From positions 124,001 to 188,000 of the forward strand of contig NZ_FTOB01000003.1 in NCBI RefSeq assembly GCF_900156625.1: a stretch of 64,000 nt of DNA, given 5' to 3'. The notes under the pieces were generated by a model, which was given only the letters and a program-made list of their open reading frames with translations, searched no databases and was not told where the DNA came from. This DNA comes from Zobellia uliginosa. Lineage in GTDB: Bacteria > Bacteroidota > Bacteroidia > Flavobacteriales > Flavobacteriaceae. Position 1 is the stretch's first letter; every line of letters begins with the position of its first letter. Positions 15,923-24,742 of the stretch are shown here, one piece after another. The position numbers were made by a program, and so were the translations under genes.

Positions 15923-17455
15923 ATGAATAAAACAGAAAACCAGATTCTTGTGATATTTGGCGCCTCTGGCGACCTTACTGCAAGAAAACTCGTACCTGCA
16001 CTTTTTAATCTTTATTTAGCGGGTCAACTTCCCGAAAATTTTGTGGTATTGGGTGCCAGTAGAAGTGATATGACCGATAACGCGTTTAGAAATAAAGTGG
16101 TTTTGGAAAGTACATATCTAAAGACAAAGATAAAAGAGCATAGCGACGACTATATAAAAGCATTCGCCAACAAATTTTTCTACGAAGATTTGGGTGGTAG
16201 CTATGATACGGATTATGGTCGCCTACGAAAAAGGGTAGAAGACCTTAAGAACAAGTATCAGACTTCGGGCAATATCATCTATTACCTTTCTACACCTCCG
16301 ACCCTGTATGAAACAATAGCACAGCGCTTGGCAGATGCGGGAATGAGTACACAGAACAACGGTTGGAAACGTATGATCGTTGAAAAGCCTTTCGGGTATA
16401 GCCTTGAGACCGCAAAACAGCTGAACCAGGGGCTACAACAGTTCTTTGAAGAGCACCAGATTTACCGTATTGACCATTATTTGGGCAAAGAAACCGTTCA
16501 GAACCTATTGGTGACACGATTTGCCAATAGCATTTTTGAACCCCTCTGGAACCGTAACTATATCCACCACGTAGAAATTACCAATGCCGAGAGTGTCGGT
16601 GTTGAAAAACGGGGAGGGTATTACGACAAGTCGGGCGCGTTGCGTGACATGTTCCAGAACCATTTGCTCCAAATTGTTTCCTTGATCGTAATGGAGCCGC
16701 CGATCAGCGATGCTCCCGAAGATATTAGGAACGAAAAAGTAAAGGCGCTCAAGTCGCTTAGGGTCATGAAAGACGAAAAAGAGTTGTTCGATAATACCAT
16801 AAGGGCGCAGTACACCAGTTCGGTTATTGACGGAGAACCCGTAAAAGGCTACCGTGAGGAAGAAGGGGTCGATAAAAATTCAACTACCGAAACCTATGCG
16901 GCCATCAAGTTTTTTGTAGATAACTGGAGATGGAAAGATACGCCTTTCTACGTGCGTACCGCCAAGAGAATGCCGACGAAGGTTACCGAAGTGGTCATAC
17001 ATTTTAAAACACCACATCATCAGGTGTTTCAAGAATCGGGATTGGACAACAAGGACAATAAACTGGTCATAAGAATACAGCCTGACGAAGGTATTTTAAT
17101 AAAATTCGGGGTAAAAGTGCCCGGTCAAGGTTTTAAGGTCGAACGTGCCAACCTTGACTTCTACTATTCCAGTTTGGCGGAAACCCATGTGATGGAGGCT
17201 TATGAACGCCTGCTTCTAGATGCTATGCAGGGTGACGCTACCTTGTATGCCAGGGCCGATGAGGTTGAAGCGGCCTGGGAATTCGTAGATCCGATCTTAA
17301 AGTATTGGGAAAGTGGTAAAGATGTACGCATGTACGGTTATGCCGCAGGCGTCTGGGGACCCGAGAATTCAAATGAGCTGATAGACGGTATAGGCGAATG
17401 GAGAAACCCGGGAGCGAGTTTGACCGATGATCCGGGTTTTTGTGTCATATGCTAG
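15923..17455 (+). CDS. zwf: Glucose-6-phosphate 1-dehydrogenase
   Basis: First step of the oxidative pentose phosphate pathway: glucose 6-phosphate to 6-phosphogluconolactone, making NADPH. It has 510 residues. The nucleotide-binding motif is IFGASGDLTARKL, and the active-site signature RIDHYLGKE carries the catalytic His and substrate Lys, followed by TVQNLLVTRFAN. The C-terminal half carries the usual beta-sheet domain (IRIQPDEGI). pgl follows after 55 bases on the same strand, so the two first steps are probably one operon, with gnd divergent. Confidence 0.97.
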   Translation: MNKTENQILVIFGASGDLTARKLVPALFNLYLAGQLPENFVVLGASRSDMTDNAFRNKVVLESTYLKTKIKEHSDDYIKAFANKFFYEDLGGSYDTDYGRLRKRVEDLKNKYQTSGNIIYYLSTPPTLYETIAQRLADAGMSTQNNGWKRMIVEKPFGYSLETAKQLNQGLQQFFEEHQIYRIDHYLGKETVQNLLVTRFANSIFEPLWNRNYIHHVEITNAESVGVEKRGGYYDKSGALRDMFQNHLLQIVSLIVMEPPISDAPEDIRNEKVKALKSLRVMKDEKELFDNTIRAQYTSSVIDGEPVKGYREEEGVDKNSTTETYAAIKFFVDNWRWKDTPFYVRTAKRMPTKVTEVVIHFKTPHHQVFQESGLDNKDNKLVIRIQPDEGILIKFGVKVPGQGFKVERANLDFYYSSLAETHVMEAYERLLLDAMQGDATLYARADEVEAAWEFVDPILKYWESGKDVRMYGYAAGVWGPENSNELIDGIGEWRNPGASLTDDPGFCVIC

Positions 17456-17510
17456 GAAGAGCTTATGGTCATAGCCCCAAAGCTTTGCTTATAAATTGTA
17501 AAAAACAACT

Positions 17511-18224
17511 ATGGATTTAAAGATATATCAAGATAAAAACGAGGTTGCCAAAGCCTTTTCGGCCTATTTTGCCGAGCAAGTGAACCAAAACGATATTTTT
17601 CATGTAGCCCTTTCGGGCGGAAGTACCCCAAAAATAGTTTTTGATGAACTGGCCGATAGGTTTGGTGGACAAATCGATTGGTCTAAGGTGCATTTGTACT
17701 GGGGAGACGAGCGTTGTGTGCCCCCGACCGACAATGAAAGCAATTATAAGATGACGGTAGAACACCTGTTGTCTAAAATTGAAATTCCTGAAGGAAACAT
17801 CCATCGGGTTCATGGGGAAGATGAGCCCCAGGCCGAAGCGGAACGATATGCAAGGGAATTGAAGTCGGAGCTTCCGGCCAAAAATGGTTTCCCTCAATTT
17901 GATTTAGTGGTTTTAGGTATGGGCGATGATGGCCATACCGCTTCTATCTTCCCCCATGAAATAGAACTTTGGGATTCAGAACACCTATGTGAGGTGGCCG
18001 TACATCCTGAATCGGGACAAAGGCGGATCACTATAACGGGCAATCTGATCAATCACGCAAAGACGGTTGCCTTTTTGGTAACCGGAGAAGGAAAAAAGGA
18101 AAAAGTAGGCGAAATTCTCGGTACCGATGGTGGTTCCGTCACTTATCCGGCCCACTTGGTAGCCCCAACGTCTGGTAATCTATTGTGGTTCTTGGATCAA
18201 GCGGCGGCCGATAGGCTTACCTAA
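17511..18224 (+). CDS. pgl: 6-phosphogluconolactonase
   Basis: Hydrolyses 6-phosphogluconolactone, linking Zwf and Gnd. The 237 residues belong to the NagB-like DevB/Pgl family: ALSGGSTPKIVF (phosphate loop), YWGDERCVPPTDNESNY and GMGDDGHTASIFP. It is second in the zwf-pgl unit. Its last 8 bases overlap the end of the convergent thioesterase gene, so no terminator fits between the two. Confidence 0.95.
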   Translation: MDLKIYQDKNEVAKAFSAYFAEQVNQNDIFHVALSGGSTPKIVFDELADRFGGQIDWSKVHLYWGDERCVPPTDNESNYKMTVEHLLSKIEIPEGNIHRVHGEDEPQAEAERYARELKSELPAKNGFPQFDLVVLGMGDDGHTASIFPHEIELWDSEHLCEVAVHPESGQRRITITGNLINHAKTVAFLVTGEGKKEKVGEILGTDGGSVTYPAHLVAPTSGNLLWFLDQAAADRLT

Positions 18225-18762
18225 GGTCGAGCTTTACGTTTTCATTGGCCAAGAGGTCGAGGTGCTCCTCGATTTTAAATTGGGATGAATCGAATTGGGT
18301 ATCCCTTGAGAAAGCCTCTTCTTTTCTTTGTTTGCTCCGGGCGAATCGTCTAACGCCCTGTTCGTTCTCTAGCAATAGACCGGGCACGGGTACGCTTTTT
18401 CCGTTTTCGTCCTTGGCTACCATGGTAAAGTATGAAGAGTTGCAATGGCGCTTGGTGCCGGAGGTGATGTTTTGCGATTCTACCCGAACCCCTACGACCA
18501 TAGAGGTCTTCCCGGTATAGTTTATGGAAGCGCGCAAGGTTAAGAGCTCACCGACTTCTACCGGATGTAGGAAATCGACCCGATTGACCGATGCGGTCAC
18601 ACAATACCTTTGAGAGTGTTTTGAGGCACAGGCAAAGGCAATCTGGTCCATTAGGTTTAGAATGTGTCCACCGTGGACCTTCCCGCCAAAATTAGAGTGG
18701 GAGGGAAGCATTAGTTCGGTTATTGAAACTCTTGAATCGTTAGCGCTCTTGAATTTTTCCAT
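18217..18762 (-). CDS. Acyl-CoA thioesterase (hotdog fold)
   Basis: A 181-residue hotdog thioesterase of the YciA/BFIT-like group that hydrolyses acyl-CoA. The conserved N-terminal block is ELMLPSHSNFGGKVHGGHIL followed by NLMDQIAF; the strand VTASVNRVDFLHPVEVGELL and SYFTMVAKDENGK complete the fold. The C-terminal 35 residues are charged and specific to this subgroup. Its ATG shares one base with the stop of the preceding membrane-protein gene (TAATG), so translation is probably coupled. Acyl-chain preference is unknown. Confidence 0.88.
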   Translation of the reverse strand: MEKFKSANDSRVSITELMLPSHSNFGGKVHGGHILNLMDQIAFACASKHSQRYCVTASVNRVDFLHPVEVGELLTLRASINYTGKTSMVVGVRVESQNITSGTKRHCNSSYFTMVAKDENGKSVPVPGLLLENEQGVRRFARSKQRKEEAFSRDTQFDSSQFKIEEHLDLLANENVKLDLR

Positions 18763-19127
18763 TAGTTTCTAAAATGTGGTGATTGTTCTTTTTCTACCTT
18801 GGTTACAAAATATTTGCTATCTCCGAGCCAAAGAAAAGTGGCAAAGCGTTCAACATAATGCAACTTTACGTATTGTCCTTGGTACTGTTGAAGCTGTTCG
18901 ATCACTTCTTTGTCTTTGTCCAATATGGAAAATGAAAAAATCTGGGCACCTGATATACCTTGACTGATCTCTCCTTCCCAAGTTTTGATGATAACGCCTT
19001 TGTGGCTGATTTTGATAAGCTCGCCCGAACGTATTCCGTTACTATAAGGTACGAAGTAAATAAATACGTACACAATGGCGAATAGAACAACAATAATGCC
19101 CAAGCTTATAAAGAGCGACTTTTTCAT
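18762..19127 (-). CDS. Small conserved membrane protein of unknown function
   Basis: A 121-residue protein with one N-terminal transmembrane helix (LFISLGIIVVLFAIVYVFIYF), then a short beta-rich domain with SGELIKISHKGVIIKTWEGE and LHYVERFATFLWLGDSKYFV. I recall similar flavobacterial proteins mislabelled as 6-phosphogluconate dehydrogenase; nothing here resembles that enzyme, and the real gnd is at 14338-15750. It overlaps rmuC by ATGA (19124-19127) and the thioesterase by one base, giving a tightly coupled three-gene operon. Confidence 0.75.
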   Translation of the reverse strand: MKKSLFISLGIIVVLFAIVYVFIYFVPYSNGIRSGELIKISHKGVIIKTWEGEISQGISGAQIFSFSILDKDKEVIEQLQQYQGQYVKLHYVERFATFLWLGDSKYFVTKVEKEQSPHFRN

Positions 19128-20470
19128 GTTTCTAGTTTTAGGTCGCTTTCAAAGTCATCTTCTTGAGCGCGTTTAAGTATGGGTTCGGGAATCGATTTTT
19201 TTGCTTTCGCTCCCATTTTTTTCAATTTTTCAATACTGATGACAATATTTCCACGGCCTTCGACCAGTTTGTTCATGGCGCCTTTGTACTCCGATTTGGC
19301 CTCGTCCATTTTCTTGCCCACCTTGGTCAGGTCGTTTACGAAACCTTCGAATTTATCATATAGGGCCCCGGCTTGTCGAGCTATTTCCAAGGCGTTACGC
19401 TGTTGTTTTTCATTGTTCCACATACTGTCAATGGTACGCAATGTAGCCAATAAGGTCGATGGGGTAACGATGACGATATTTTGTTCGAAGGCCTTGCTGT
19501 AAAGGGTACTGTCATTGTTGATGGCAATGGCAAAAGCGGGTTCTATGGGTACGAACATGAGTACGAAATCCGGACTCTCCATGGCGTAAAGGTCTTCGTA
19601 TTTTTTGGAGGAAAGCTGGTCGACGTGCCTTTTTAGGGAATTGATATGGTCTTTTAGGAATTTATCGCGTAAATCGTCTTCGGCGTTTACAAACCGCTCG
19701 TAATCCGTTAATGATACTTTGGAGTCAACCACCATTTTCTTGCCATCGGGAAGGTGTATGATCACATCGGGAAGCACCCTCGAACCATCTTCCCTGGTAA
19801 AACTTTGTTGAACGGTATATTCGCGGTCTTTTTCCAATCCTGATTTTTCAAGCACGCGTTCCAGTACCAATTCGCCCCAATTACCTTGCATCTTACTGTC
19901 GCCTTTCAAGGCTTTGGTAAGGTTTTCGGCCTCTTGGGTGATTTTTAGGTTTTGGCTCTGAAGATTTAAAAGTTGTTCCTTTAATGCGGAATGTATGCTG
20001 ATATTTTCTTTTTGGCTTTCTTCTACCTTCTTCTCAAAAAGCTGTATTTTCTCATTGAGGGGCGTCAAAATATCCTTAATGTTCTTCTCGTTGCGTTCGG
20101 TGAATTTCAGGCTTTTTTCCTCTAAAATTTTATTGGCGAGGTTCTCGAATTCTTTGGTGAATTTTTCCTGTAGTTTTTCAACCTCTTCTTTTTGCTCCCT
20201 GTTTTTCAGCTGAAGATTCTCCAGATCGGCCTGGTAGCGGACAATTTGGTTGCCTAATTGTTCCTTTTCATCCTGTAAACGGGTTTTGTGCGCTTCGCTA
20301 TCTTTCAAACGCGCCTCCAATACATTGAGGTTGGCGTGCAGTTGTTGCTCCCGTTCTTCAAGGGCGCTCTGGCTCGACTTCGTCTTTAGGTTCTGAATAT
20401 AATTTCCTAAAAAATAGCCTATGGCAAGGCATATTAATCCGATTAATAAGTAAATAAGGTAAACGTTCAT
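19124..20470 (-). CDS. rmuC: DNA recombination protein RmuC
   Basis: A member of the RmuC family, thought to limit inversions at short inverted repeats and probably nuclease-related. The N-terminal transmembrane helix (YLIYLLIGLICLAIGYFLGNY) is followed by a long coiled coil (about residues 25-190) and the conserved C-terminal domain with MQGNWGELVLERVLEKSGL, VLPDVIIHLPDGKKMVVDSK and FVPIEPAFAIA. The D...DSK pattern is the PD-(D/E)xK-like core. I chose the ATG at 20470 (MNVYLIYLL), not 20503, because the family begins directly with the membrane helix. First gene of the rmuC / membrane protein / thioesterase operon. Confidence 0.9.
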   Translation of the reverse strand: MNVYLIYLLIGLICLAIGYFLGNYIQNLKTKSSQSALEEREQQLHANLNVLEARLKDSEAHKTRLQDEKEQLGNQIVRYQADLENLQLKNREQKEEVEKLQEKFTKEFENLANKILEEKSLKFTERNEKNIKDILTPLNEKIQLFEKKVEESQKENISIHSALKEQLLNLQSQNLKITQEAENLTKALKGDSKMQGNWGELVLERVLEKSGLEKDREYTVQQSFTREDGSRVLPDVIIHLPDGKKMVVDSKVSLTDYERFVNAEDDLRDKFLKDHINSLKRHVDQLSSKKYEDLYAMESPDFVLMFVPIEPAFAIAINNDSTLYSKAFEQNIVIVTPSTLLATLRTIDSMWNNEKQQRNALEIARQAGALYDKFEGFVNDLTKVGKKMDEAKSEYKGAMNKLVEGRGNIVISIEKLKKMGAKAKKSIPEPILKRAQEDDFESDLKLET

Positions 20471-20535
20471 TTCTCTAGTAAAATGTTCAGGGTAAAGATA
20501 CAAGATTGGTGTTAAAAAGGAACACTGCCCTTGGG

Positions 20536-21303
20536 TTACTTTTTTATTCTAAAAGATCCCGTTTTGGGGTCGAAAACAACAGTGTCGGAAGGAAACAAAG
20601 ATTCAAAGGCCTTTTGAGTGATAAGTTCGCAAGGTTGTCCGAAATGGTTCGACTTGCCGTCTAAGAGAAGCATTTTGTCGCAAAGTTGAATCGCCATCTC
20701 AATTTCATGAGTGGTAAAAACCACTGTTTTTTTGGTGGTGTGCGCTATGGTGCGCAGTAATTTTAATATTTGCACCTTATGGTAAAGGTCTAAATGGGTC
20801 GTAGGCTCGTCTAAGAGTATGATATCGGTGTCTTGGGCCAAGGCCCTGGCGATCATGGCCCTTTGCAACTGTCCGTCGCTTAGTTCAAAACATTTTTTGT
20901 CTTTTAAGTCGCTCAACTCTAGCGCTTCAAAGGCCTCGCTTATTTTATTTTTGTCGATATCGGTCAGTTTCCCCAGCCAATTGGTGTAGGGTTGCCTACC
21001 CAGTGCTACCAATTCTAGAACGGACAAATTTTTAGAGGCAATAGGCTCCGTTAAGACCATGCTTATTTCAGACGATAGCTCTAAGGGGGCATAGGCCTCC
21101 AAAGGTTTTTTTTTGATGATCAATTGTCCTGAAAGAAGGGGTTGGGCGTTGCCCAGGGTCCGTAACAAGGTAGACTTGCCAATACCGTTGATCCCCACGA
21201 TGGCGGTTAACTCGCCCGGTACCAAGGCAAAGTTGATGCCTTTTGCTATTACATGGGTTCCGTAACCAATGGCAAGGTCTTTCGAGAGAAGCGTAGTATG
21301 TTT
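20536..21303 (-). CDS. ABC transporter ATPase (FecE/BtuD type), start unresolved
   Basis: Cytoplasmic ATPase of an iron-siderophore, haem or cobalamin importer. Walker A is GINGIGKST, the signature LSDGQLQRAMIARAL, Walker B DIILLDEPTTHLD and the switch His in VVFTTHEIEMA. Family similarity continues upstream of the first usable codon to about 21303, including the A-loop Tyr in KDLAIGYG. The frame is open up to a stop at 21361-21363, yet it has no ATG, GTG, TTG or CTG until a TTG at 21225. Starting there would delete the first strands and the A-loop. The end at 21303 given here marks the extent of similarity. The frame overlaps the DUF1080 stop, so re-initiation, a rare start codon (ATT 21360, ATA 21351), frameshifting or damage are all possible. 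Confidence 0.7.
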   Translation of the reverse strand, partial: KHTTLLSKDLAIGYGTHVIAKGINFALVPGELTAIVGINGIGKSTLLRTLGNAQPLLSGQLIIKKKPLEAYAPLELSSEISMVLTEPIASKNLSVLELVALGRQPYTNWLGKLTDIDKNKISEAFEALELSDLKDKKCFELSDGQLQRAMIARALAQDTDIILLDEPTTHLDLYHKVQILKLLRTIAHTTKKTVVFTTHEIEMAIQLCDKMLLLDGKSNHFGQPCELITQKAFESLFPSDTVVFDPKTGSFRIKK

Positions 21304-21329
21304 GGTTTTATAGGCGACGACAGTAGGTG

Positions 21330-22205
21330 TTAAAGTTGTTTCTTGATGTATTTGGGCAATTTAGAGATGTTTCTGATCTTGATGTTCTTGTAGTACACTT
21401 CGCAGGCCTCCGATTGAAATTGGATCTTTCCTTTGGTCAGTGCGCTTGCCACACCATCTTGGTCATATTCCTTTGCATTTTCGAGCACCATTACCACCTT
21501 TCCGTTAACAATATGGTAGGCCTTGTCGTTTATGCAGATAAGTTCTAGGCGGCTCCATTCGCCATGGGGGTTTTCAAAATTATCCATTCTCCTGCAGCGT
21601 CCGTTGGCCCCTGTCTTAAAAGTATGTACTTCTCCCTTAGGATCGTAGAACCAAAATTCTTTTCCGTTTTCCTTGCGTTTTGAAGCCTTGATATCCATAC
21701 TTACACCTGCCAAAGGGAAAAAGTCGCCACAATCGGTTTCTTGTACCTGCATTTCCGGGGCCTTCATCCAAACGTTCCAGAATTGCCCGTGTGGTTCTTG
21801 GGCATGGTAAAGAACGCCACTGTCCCTTTTATCTTTAAGGCGGGGTTCGTATTTTTTGGTGCCCCATTTGATATCAAAGACCAAGTGGTAGTTTTCGTAT
21901 TCTTTTTTGGTGCTTAAGCCCCCGTAGATCTGGCCGCTTACATTGAGAATGGTCTCCCCGTTTTCTTGGCTCGTGGTAAAGACATTCAAGGGATCGTTGT
22001 TGAGTCCGATCGGTGTTCCGTGCATTCCATCGCCTTTTTCGTAGCCTTCAAGGTCGAGCGATGTGTGCGGTACCCCTATAAAAACGTCCCAGTTCGATAG
22101 GTCTTTATCGAGAAGCGCCTCCCAACCTTTGTCATTTTTTTGCGCATTTAGGTGAATGGCAACACTGCTTAAAAGAAGAAAAAGAAAAGTCAATTTACTT
22201 TGCAT
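21330..22205 (-). CDS. Secreted DUF1080 (3-keto-disaccharide hydrolase-like) protein
   Basis: A 291-residue exported protein with a signal peptide (LTFLFLLLSSVAIHLNAQ). The mature part is a concanavalin-like DUF1080 / 3-keto-disaccharide hydrolase domain: WEALLDKDLSNWDVFIG at the start, KKEYENYHLVFDIKWG, RDSGVLYHAQEPHG, MQVQETDCGDFF, and the end QSEACEVYYKNIKIRNIS. Members bind or cleave oxidised glycosides in the periplasm. It is out of place here: it lies between the permease and the ATPase of an ABC importer, 142 bases after the former and overlapping the frame of the latter. Confidence 0.85.
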   Translation of the reverse strand: MQSKLTFLFLLLSSVAIHLNAQKNDKGWEALLDKDLSNWDVFIGVPHTSLDLEGYEKGDGMHGTPIGLNNDPLNVFTTSQENGETILNVSGQIYGGLSTKKEYENYHLVFDIKWGTKKYEPRLKDKRDSGVLYHAQEPHGQFWNVWMKAPEMQVQETDCGDFFPLAGVSMDIKASKRKENGKEFWFYDPKGEVHTFKTGANGRCRRMDNFENPHGEWSRLELICINDKAYHIVNGKVVMVLENAKEYDQDGVASALTKGKIQFQSEACEVYYKNIKIRNISKLPKYIKKQL

Positions 22206-22347
22206 AGGGTTGGCTTTAATATAAATAGTTTATAAAAAATAGGTTTAAAAATAATTGATGGACGTAAATCTATCTAATTGCACTTCTTTGGGGTATAACA
22301 TATGGTCATATCTGTATAATTTAAAGTTTATTATGTTGTGTTTTGGG

Positions 22348-23379
22348 TTAAAACACCATTTTTCTTTTCCTTAACAACAACCAGATTACCACTGGGGCAC
22401 CAAAAATACTGGTAATGGCATTTATGGGCAAAACATTGGCATTGTTCGGCAGTTGGGCTATAGTGTCGCAAACCAGCATTAAAATGGCACCATAGGCCAA
22501 TACGGCGGGAACCAAGATGCGATGCTCCGTAGTATTGAAAACCTGACGGGTCAAATGGGGCACCGCCAAGCCGATAAATGCAATGGGCCCGGCAAAAGCG
22601 GTAATGCCACCGGCCAAGAGTCCGGTTGCTACAATGATCTTGAACCGAGAACTCACCAAATTGATACCAAGGCTACGGGCGTAATTTTCACCTAGCAAGA
22701 AGGCGTTTAAGGGTTTAATGGAAAGCACACTTAGAAATATGCCCAAACAGACCAGGGTAAGTAACAGCAGCAATTGGTGCCAAGAAAGGTTCCCTACGCT
22801 ACCAAAAGACCAGTAGACGAATTGTTGTAGTTTTTCAGCTTGGGTAAAATAAGACAAGACACTTACAATGGCTGCGGTAATGCTACCGAACATAAGGCCT
22901 ATGATCAAAAGGGCCATACTATCCTTTACCTTACGGGCAATAAGGAGAACACAGAACAGCACTAAAAAACTCCCCATGCTAGAGGCAAGGGCGAGCGAAA
23001 CATCGTTGATAAGGGTAATGCCGAGCCACGAAGTAAAAGTGGCCGAGCCCATTATTAAGATAGCCGCACCCAAACTGGCGCCGGAACTGATACCTAGTAC
23101 GAACGGGCCTGCCAAAGGGTTTCTGAACAAGGTTTGCATCAGCAATCCGCTCAAGGCGAGTCCGCTACCTACCAATAGGGCCGTAAAGGCCTTGGGGAGT
23201 CTATAGTTCCAAATGATGTACTCCCAGGCCGTGTTTTCCAAGCTTCCTCCAAAAATGGAATGTAAGGTTTTGGAAACGGGAATGGAAACCGATCCTAAAC
23301 AGATGTTGGTAATAAAGGTAATTACCAAAACAAGCAGTAGGAGTAAAAAGGAAGTGCGATATGTTTTTTCGACTTGCAC
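22348..23379 (-). CDS. FecCD-family ABC importer permease
   Basis: A 343-residue inner-membrane subunit of an iron-siderophore/haem/cobalamin importer. It has about ten transmembrane helices. Family landmarks are WNYRLPKAFTALLVGSGLAL, LMQTLFRNPLAGPFVLGISS, GASLGAAI and GLAVPHLTRQVF (the coupling-helix region that meets the ATPase). It follows the binding-protein gene with no spacer: the stop codon at 23380-23382 abuts the ATG at 23379. Substrate class cannot be told from the permease alone. Confidence 0.93.
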   Translation of the reverse strand: MQVEKTYRTSFLLLLLVLVITFITNICLGSVSIPVSKTLHSIFGGSLENTAWEYIIWNYRLPKAFTALLVGSGLALSGLLMQTLFRNPLAGPFVLGISSGASLGAAILIMGSATFTSWLGITLINDVSLALASSMGSFLVLFCVLLIARKVKDSMALLIIGLMFGSITAAIVSVLSYFTQAEKLQQFVYWSFGSVGNLSWHQLLLLLTLVCLGIFLSVLSIKPLNAFLLGENYARSLGINLVSSRFKIIVATGLLAGGITAFAGPIAFIGLAVPHLTRQVFNTTEHRILVPAVLAYGAILMLVCDTIAQLPNNANVLPINAITSIFGAPVVIWLLLRKRKMVF

Positions 23380-24528
23380 TTATTCAAGAGGTTTAAAAAA
23401 GAAAGGTTCGTAATCGGGAAGCAATTCCGGATGGAAAATATGGATAAGGTCTTTTAAGACCAAATCGGGTTTCATCGGTGCCATTTCGTAATATAGGAGT
23501 CCCCCTGTACTACCCTTTGCCAAGGTGTTCGAGAATATGGTTTTATTCTTAAAGGCCTTGAATTGGGTATAGTGGGCGTTGGCTTTTTCCATTTCAGAAT
23601 AGGACGTGATCATAGAGGGGTTGAGCCAGTAGTCGGCCTGTTGTGATTTGGCCAAAACGGCTTCTAGGCTCAGTGAAATCCCTCCGGTTCCGGTGTCATC
23701 TTTGTAGAGGTAATCGGCTTTAGCATCTTCTAGAAATTGGGCCATCCAACTTTTTCCCCCTGCTACGTGCCAAACATCTTTATAGAGCCCCCCGGTAAGT
23801 ACGGTAGGCTTCGTTTCGACCTGGGCTACAAGGGCCTTGGTTTTTTGATATGAACTTTCGATTGCGCTAAAAATACTGTCGGCCTTGGTCTCAAGTTGGA
23901 AAAAAGGCGCGAAAAATTTAATCCATTCCGCCTTTCCGAGAGGGGACTCCTCCGTCCAATCCCCGTTGAGGACCACGGGAATATTGGAATGGGCTATGGT
24001 TTCATAGGCCTTGTTCCTATTGTTCATGCCAAAGCCTATAACGACTTCAGGGTTAAGGCTGATGGTGATTTCGGTATTGATACTTTCGTTATTCCCCAAT
24101 TCTTTTACGCTAGCATCCAATATCCGTTTACGGGTATATTCCGAAGAAATCAAATCCGTATTCGGAAAGCCCACCAGCCGGTCGGCCACCCCTAGGGCCT
24201 CAAGTGAGGGAATATGGGTCGTGGAGGTCACAACCAAACGTTCTATCGGAACGGCCACGATAGCATCGTATGCCTCGCTATTCAAGGTGAGGGAGGCCAT
24301 CTTTTCTTTGTCGACCAAGGCGTATTTAAAGGTTTTTTCCGAACCGGGCCATGGCGATGATACGGCAATAACGGTAAACCCTTCGGCTGCTTTTTCAATG
24401 GAAAAGCCAGTAGCATGCGTAATCTTGGTTATGGTCGGTAAGCTAGTGGTAATCGGTGTGCTTTCTTTCTTTTCCCTTTTACAGGAAAGAACCAAGGCGC
24501 ATAGGGCAATGAAAACAATTTTCTTCAA
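23380..24528 (-). CDS. Periplasmic-binding lipoprotein (FecB/BtuF-like)
   Basis: A 382-residue binding protein with a lipoprotein signal (IALCALVLSCKRE, Cys16). Two Rossmann-like lobes of the helical-backbone class III type are linked by one long helix. Landmarks are ERLVVTSTTHIPSLEALGVA, the start of lobe one; INTEITISLNPEVVIGFGMN; and, in lobe two, GGLYKDVWHVAGGKSWMAQF. It delivers iron chelate, haem or corrinoid to the FecCD permease encoded immediately downstream. Adjacency to a riboswitch-controlled btuB makes cobalamin plausible, but no B12 box is visible upstream of this gene itself. Confidence 0.88.
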   Translation of the reverse strand: MKKIVFIALCALVLSCKREKKESTPITTSLPTITKITHATGFSIEKAAEGFTVIAVSSPWPGSEKTFKYALVDKEKMASLTLNSEAYDAIVAVPIERLVVTSTTHIPSLEALGVADRLVGFPNTDLISSEYTRKRILDASVKELGNNESINTEITISLNPEVVIGFGMNNRNKAYETIAHSNIPVVLNGDWTEESPLGKAEWIKFFAPFFQLETKADSIFSAIESSYQKTKALVAQVETKPTVLTGGLYKDVWHVAGGKSWMAQFLEDAKADYLYKDDTGTGGISLSLEAVLAKSQQADYWLNPSMITSYSEMEKANAHYTQFKAFKNKTIFSNTLAKGSTGGLLYYEMAPMKPDLVLKDLIHIFHPELLPDYEPFFFKPLE

Positions 24529-24717
24529 TTTTTTTGTCTTATGGGTCTCAAGAATAGGTGAAATGTATCAATGGCCTAAAGGTACAGTCTTTCTTTTCCA
24601 AGAAAAAAAGACAAATGAAATTTTATTTGTTTTCTGTCTATCAATTGATTGTGGGGAACTAAAAGAGAAAGGGCCAGTTTATAAGGGAAATTCGTCTGGG
24701 CGGTGTCAATAGTTCGC

Positions 24718-24725
24718 TATATTTG
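24718..24725 (+). promoter_or_regulatory. -7 promoter box of the FKBP lipoprotein gene
   Basis: TATATTTG, a perfect TAnnTTTG match, 18 bases before the ATG at 24743. No clear -33 TTTG is seen. Confidence 0.5.
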
Positions 24726-24742
24726 ACTTTCAAAAAAATGAT

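Noticed and set aside
18762-19127. Annotation of the small membrane protein as 6-phosphogluconate dehydrogenase
   Set aside because: It is 121 residues with one membrane helix and none of the dehydrogenase motifs; the real gnd is at 14338-15750.
21330-21363. Programmed -1 frameshift joining DUF1080 and the ATPase
   Set aside because: The frames are one base apart, but there is no recognisable slippery heptamer (such as A-AAA-AAG) in the overlap, and a secreted glycosidase-like domain fused to a cytoplasmic ATPase makes no topological sense. Kept only as one possible reading in the ATPase entry.
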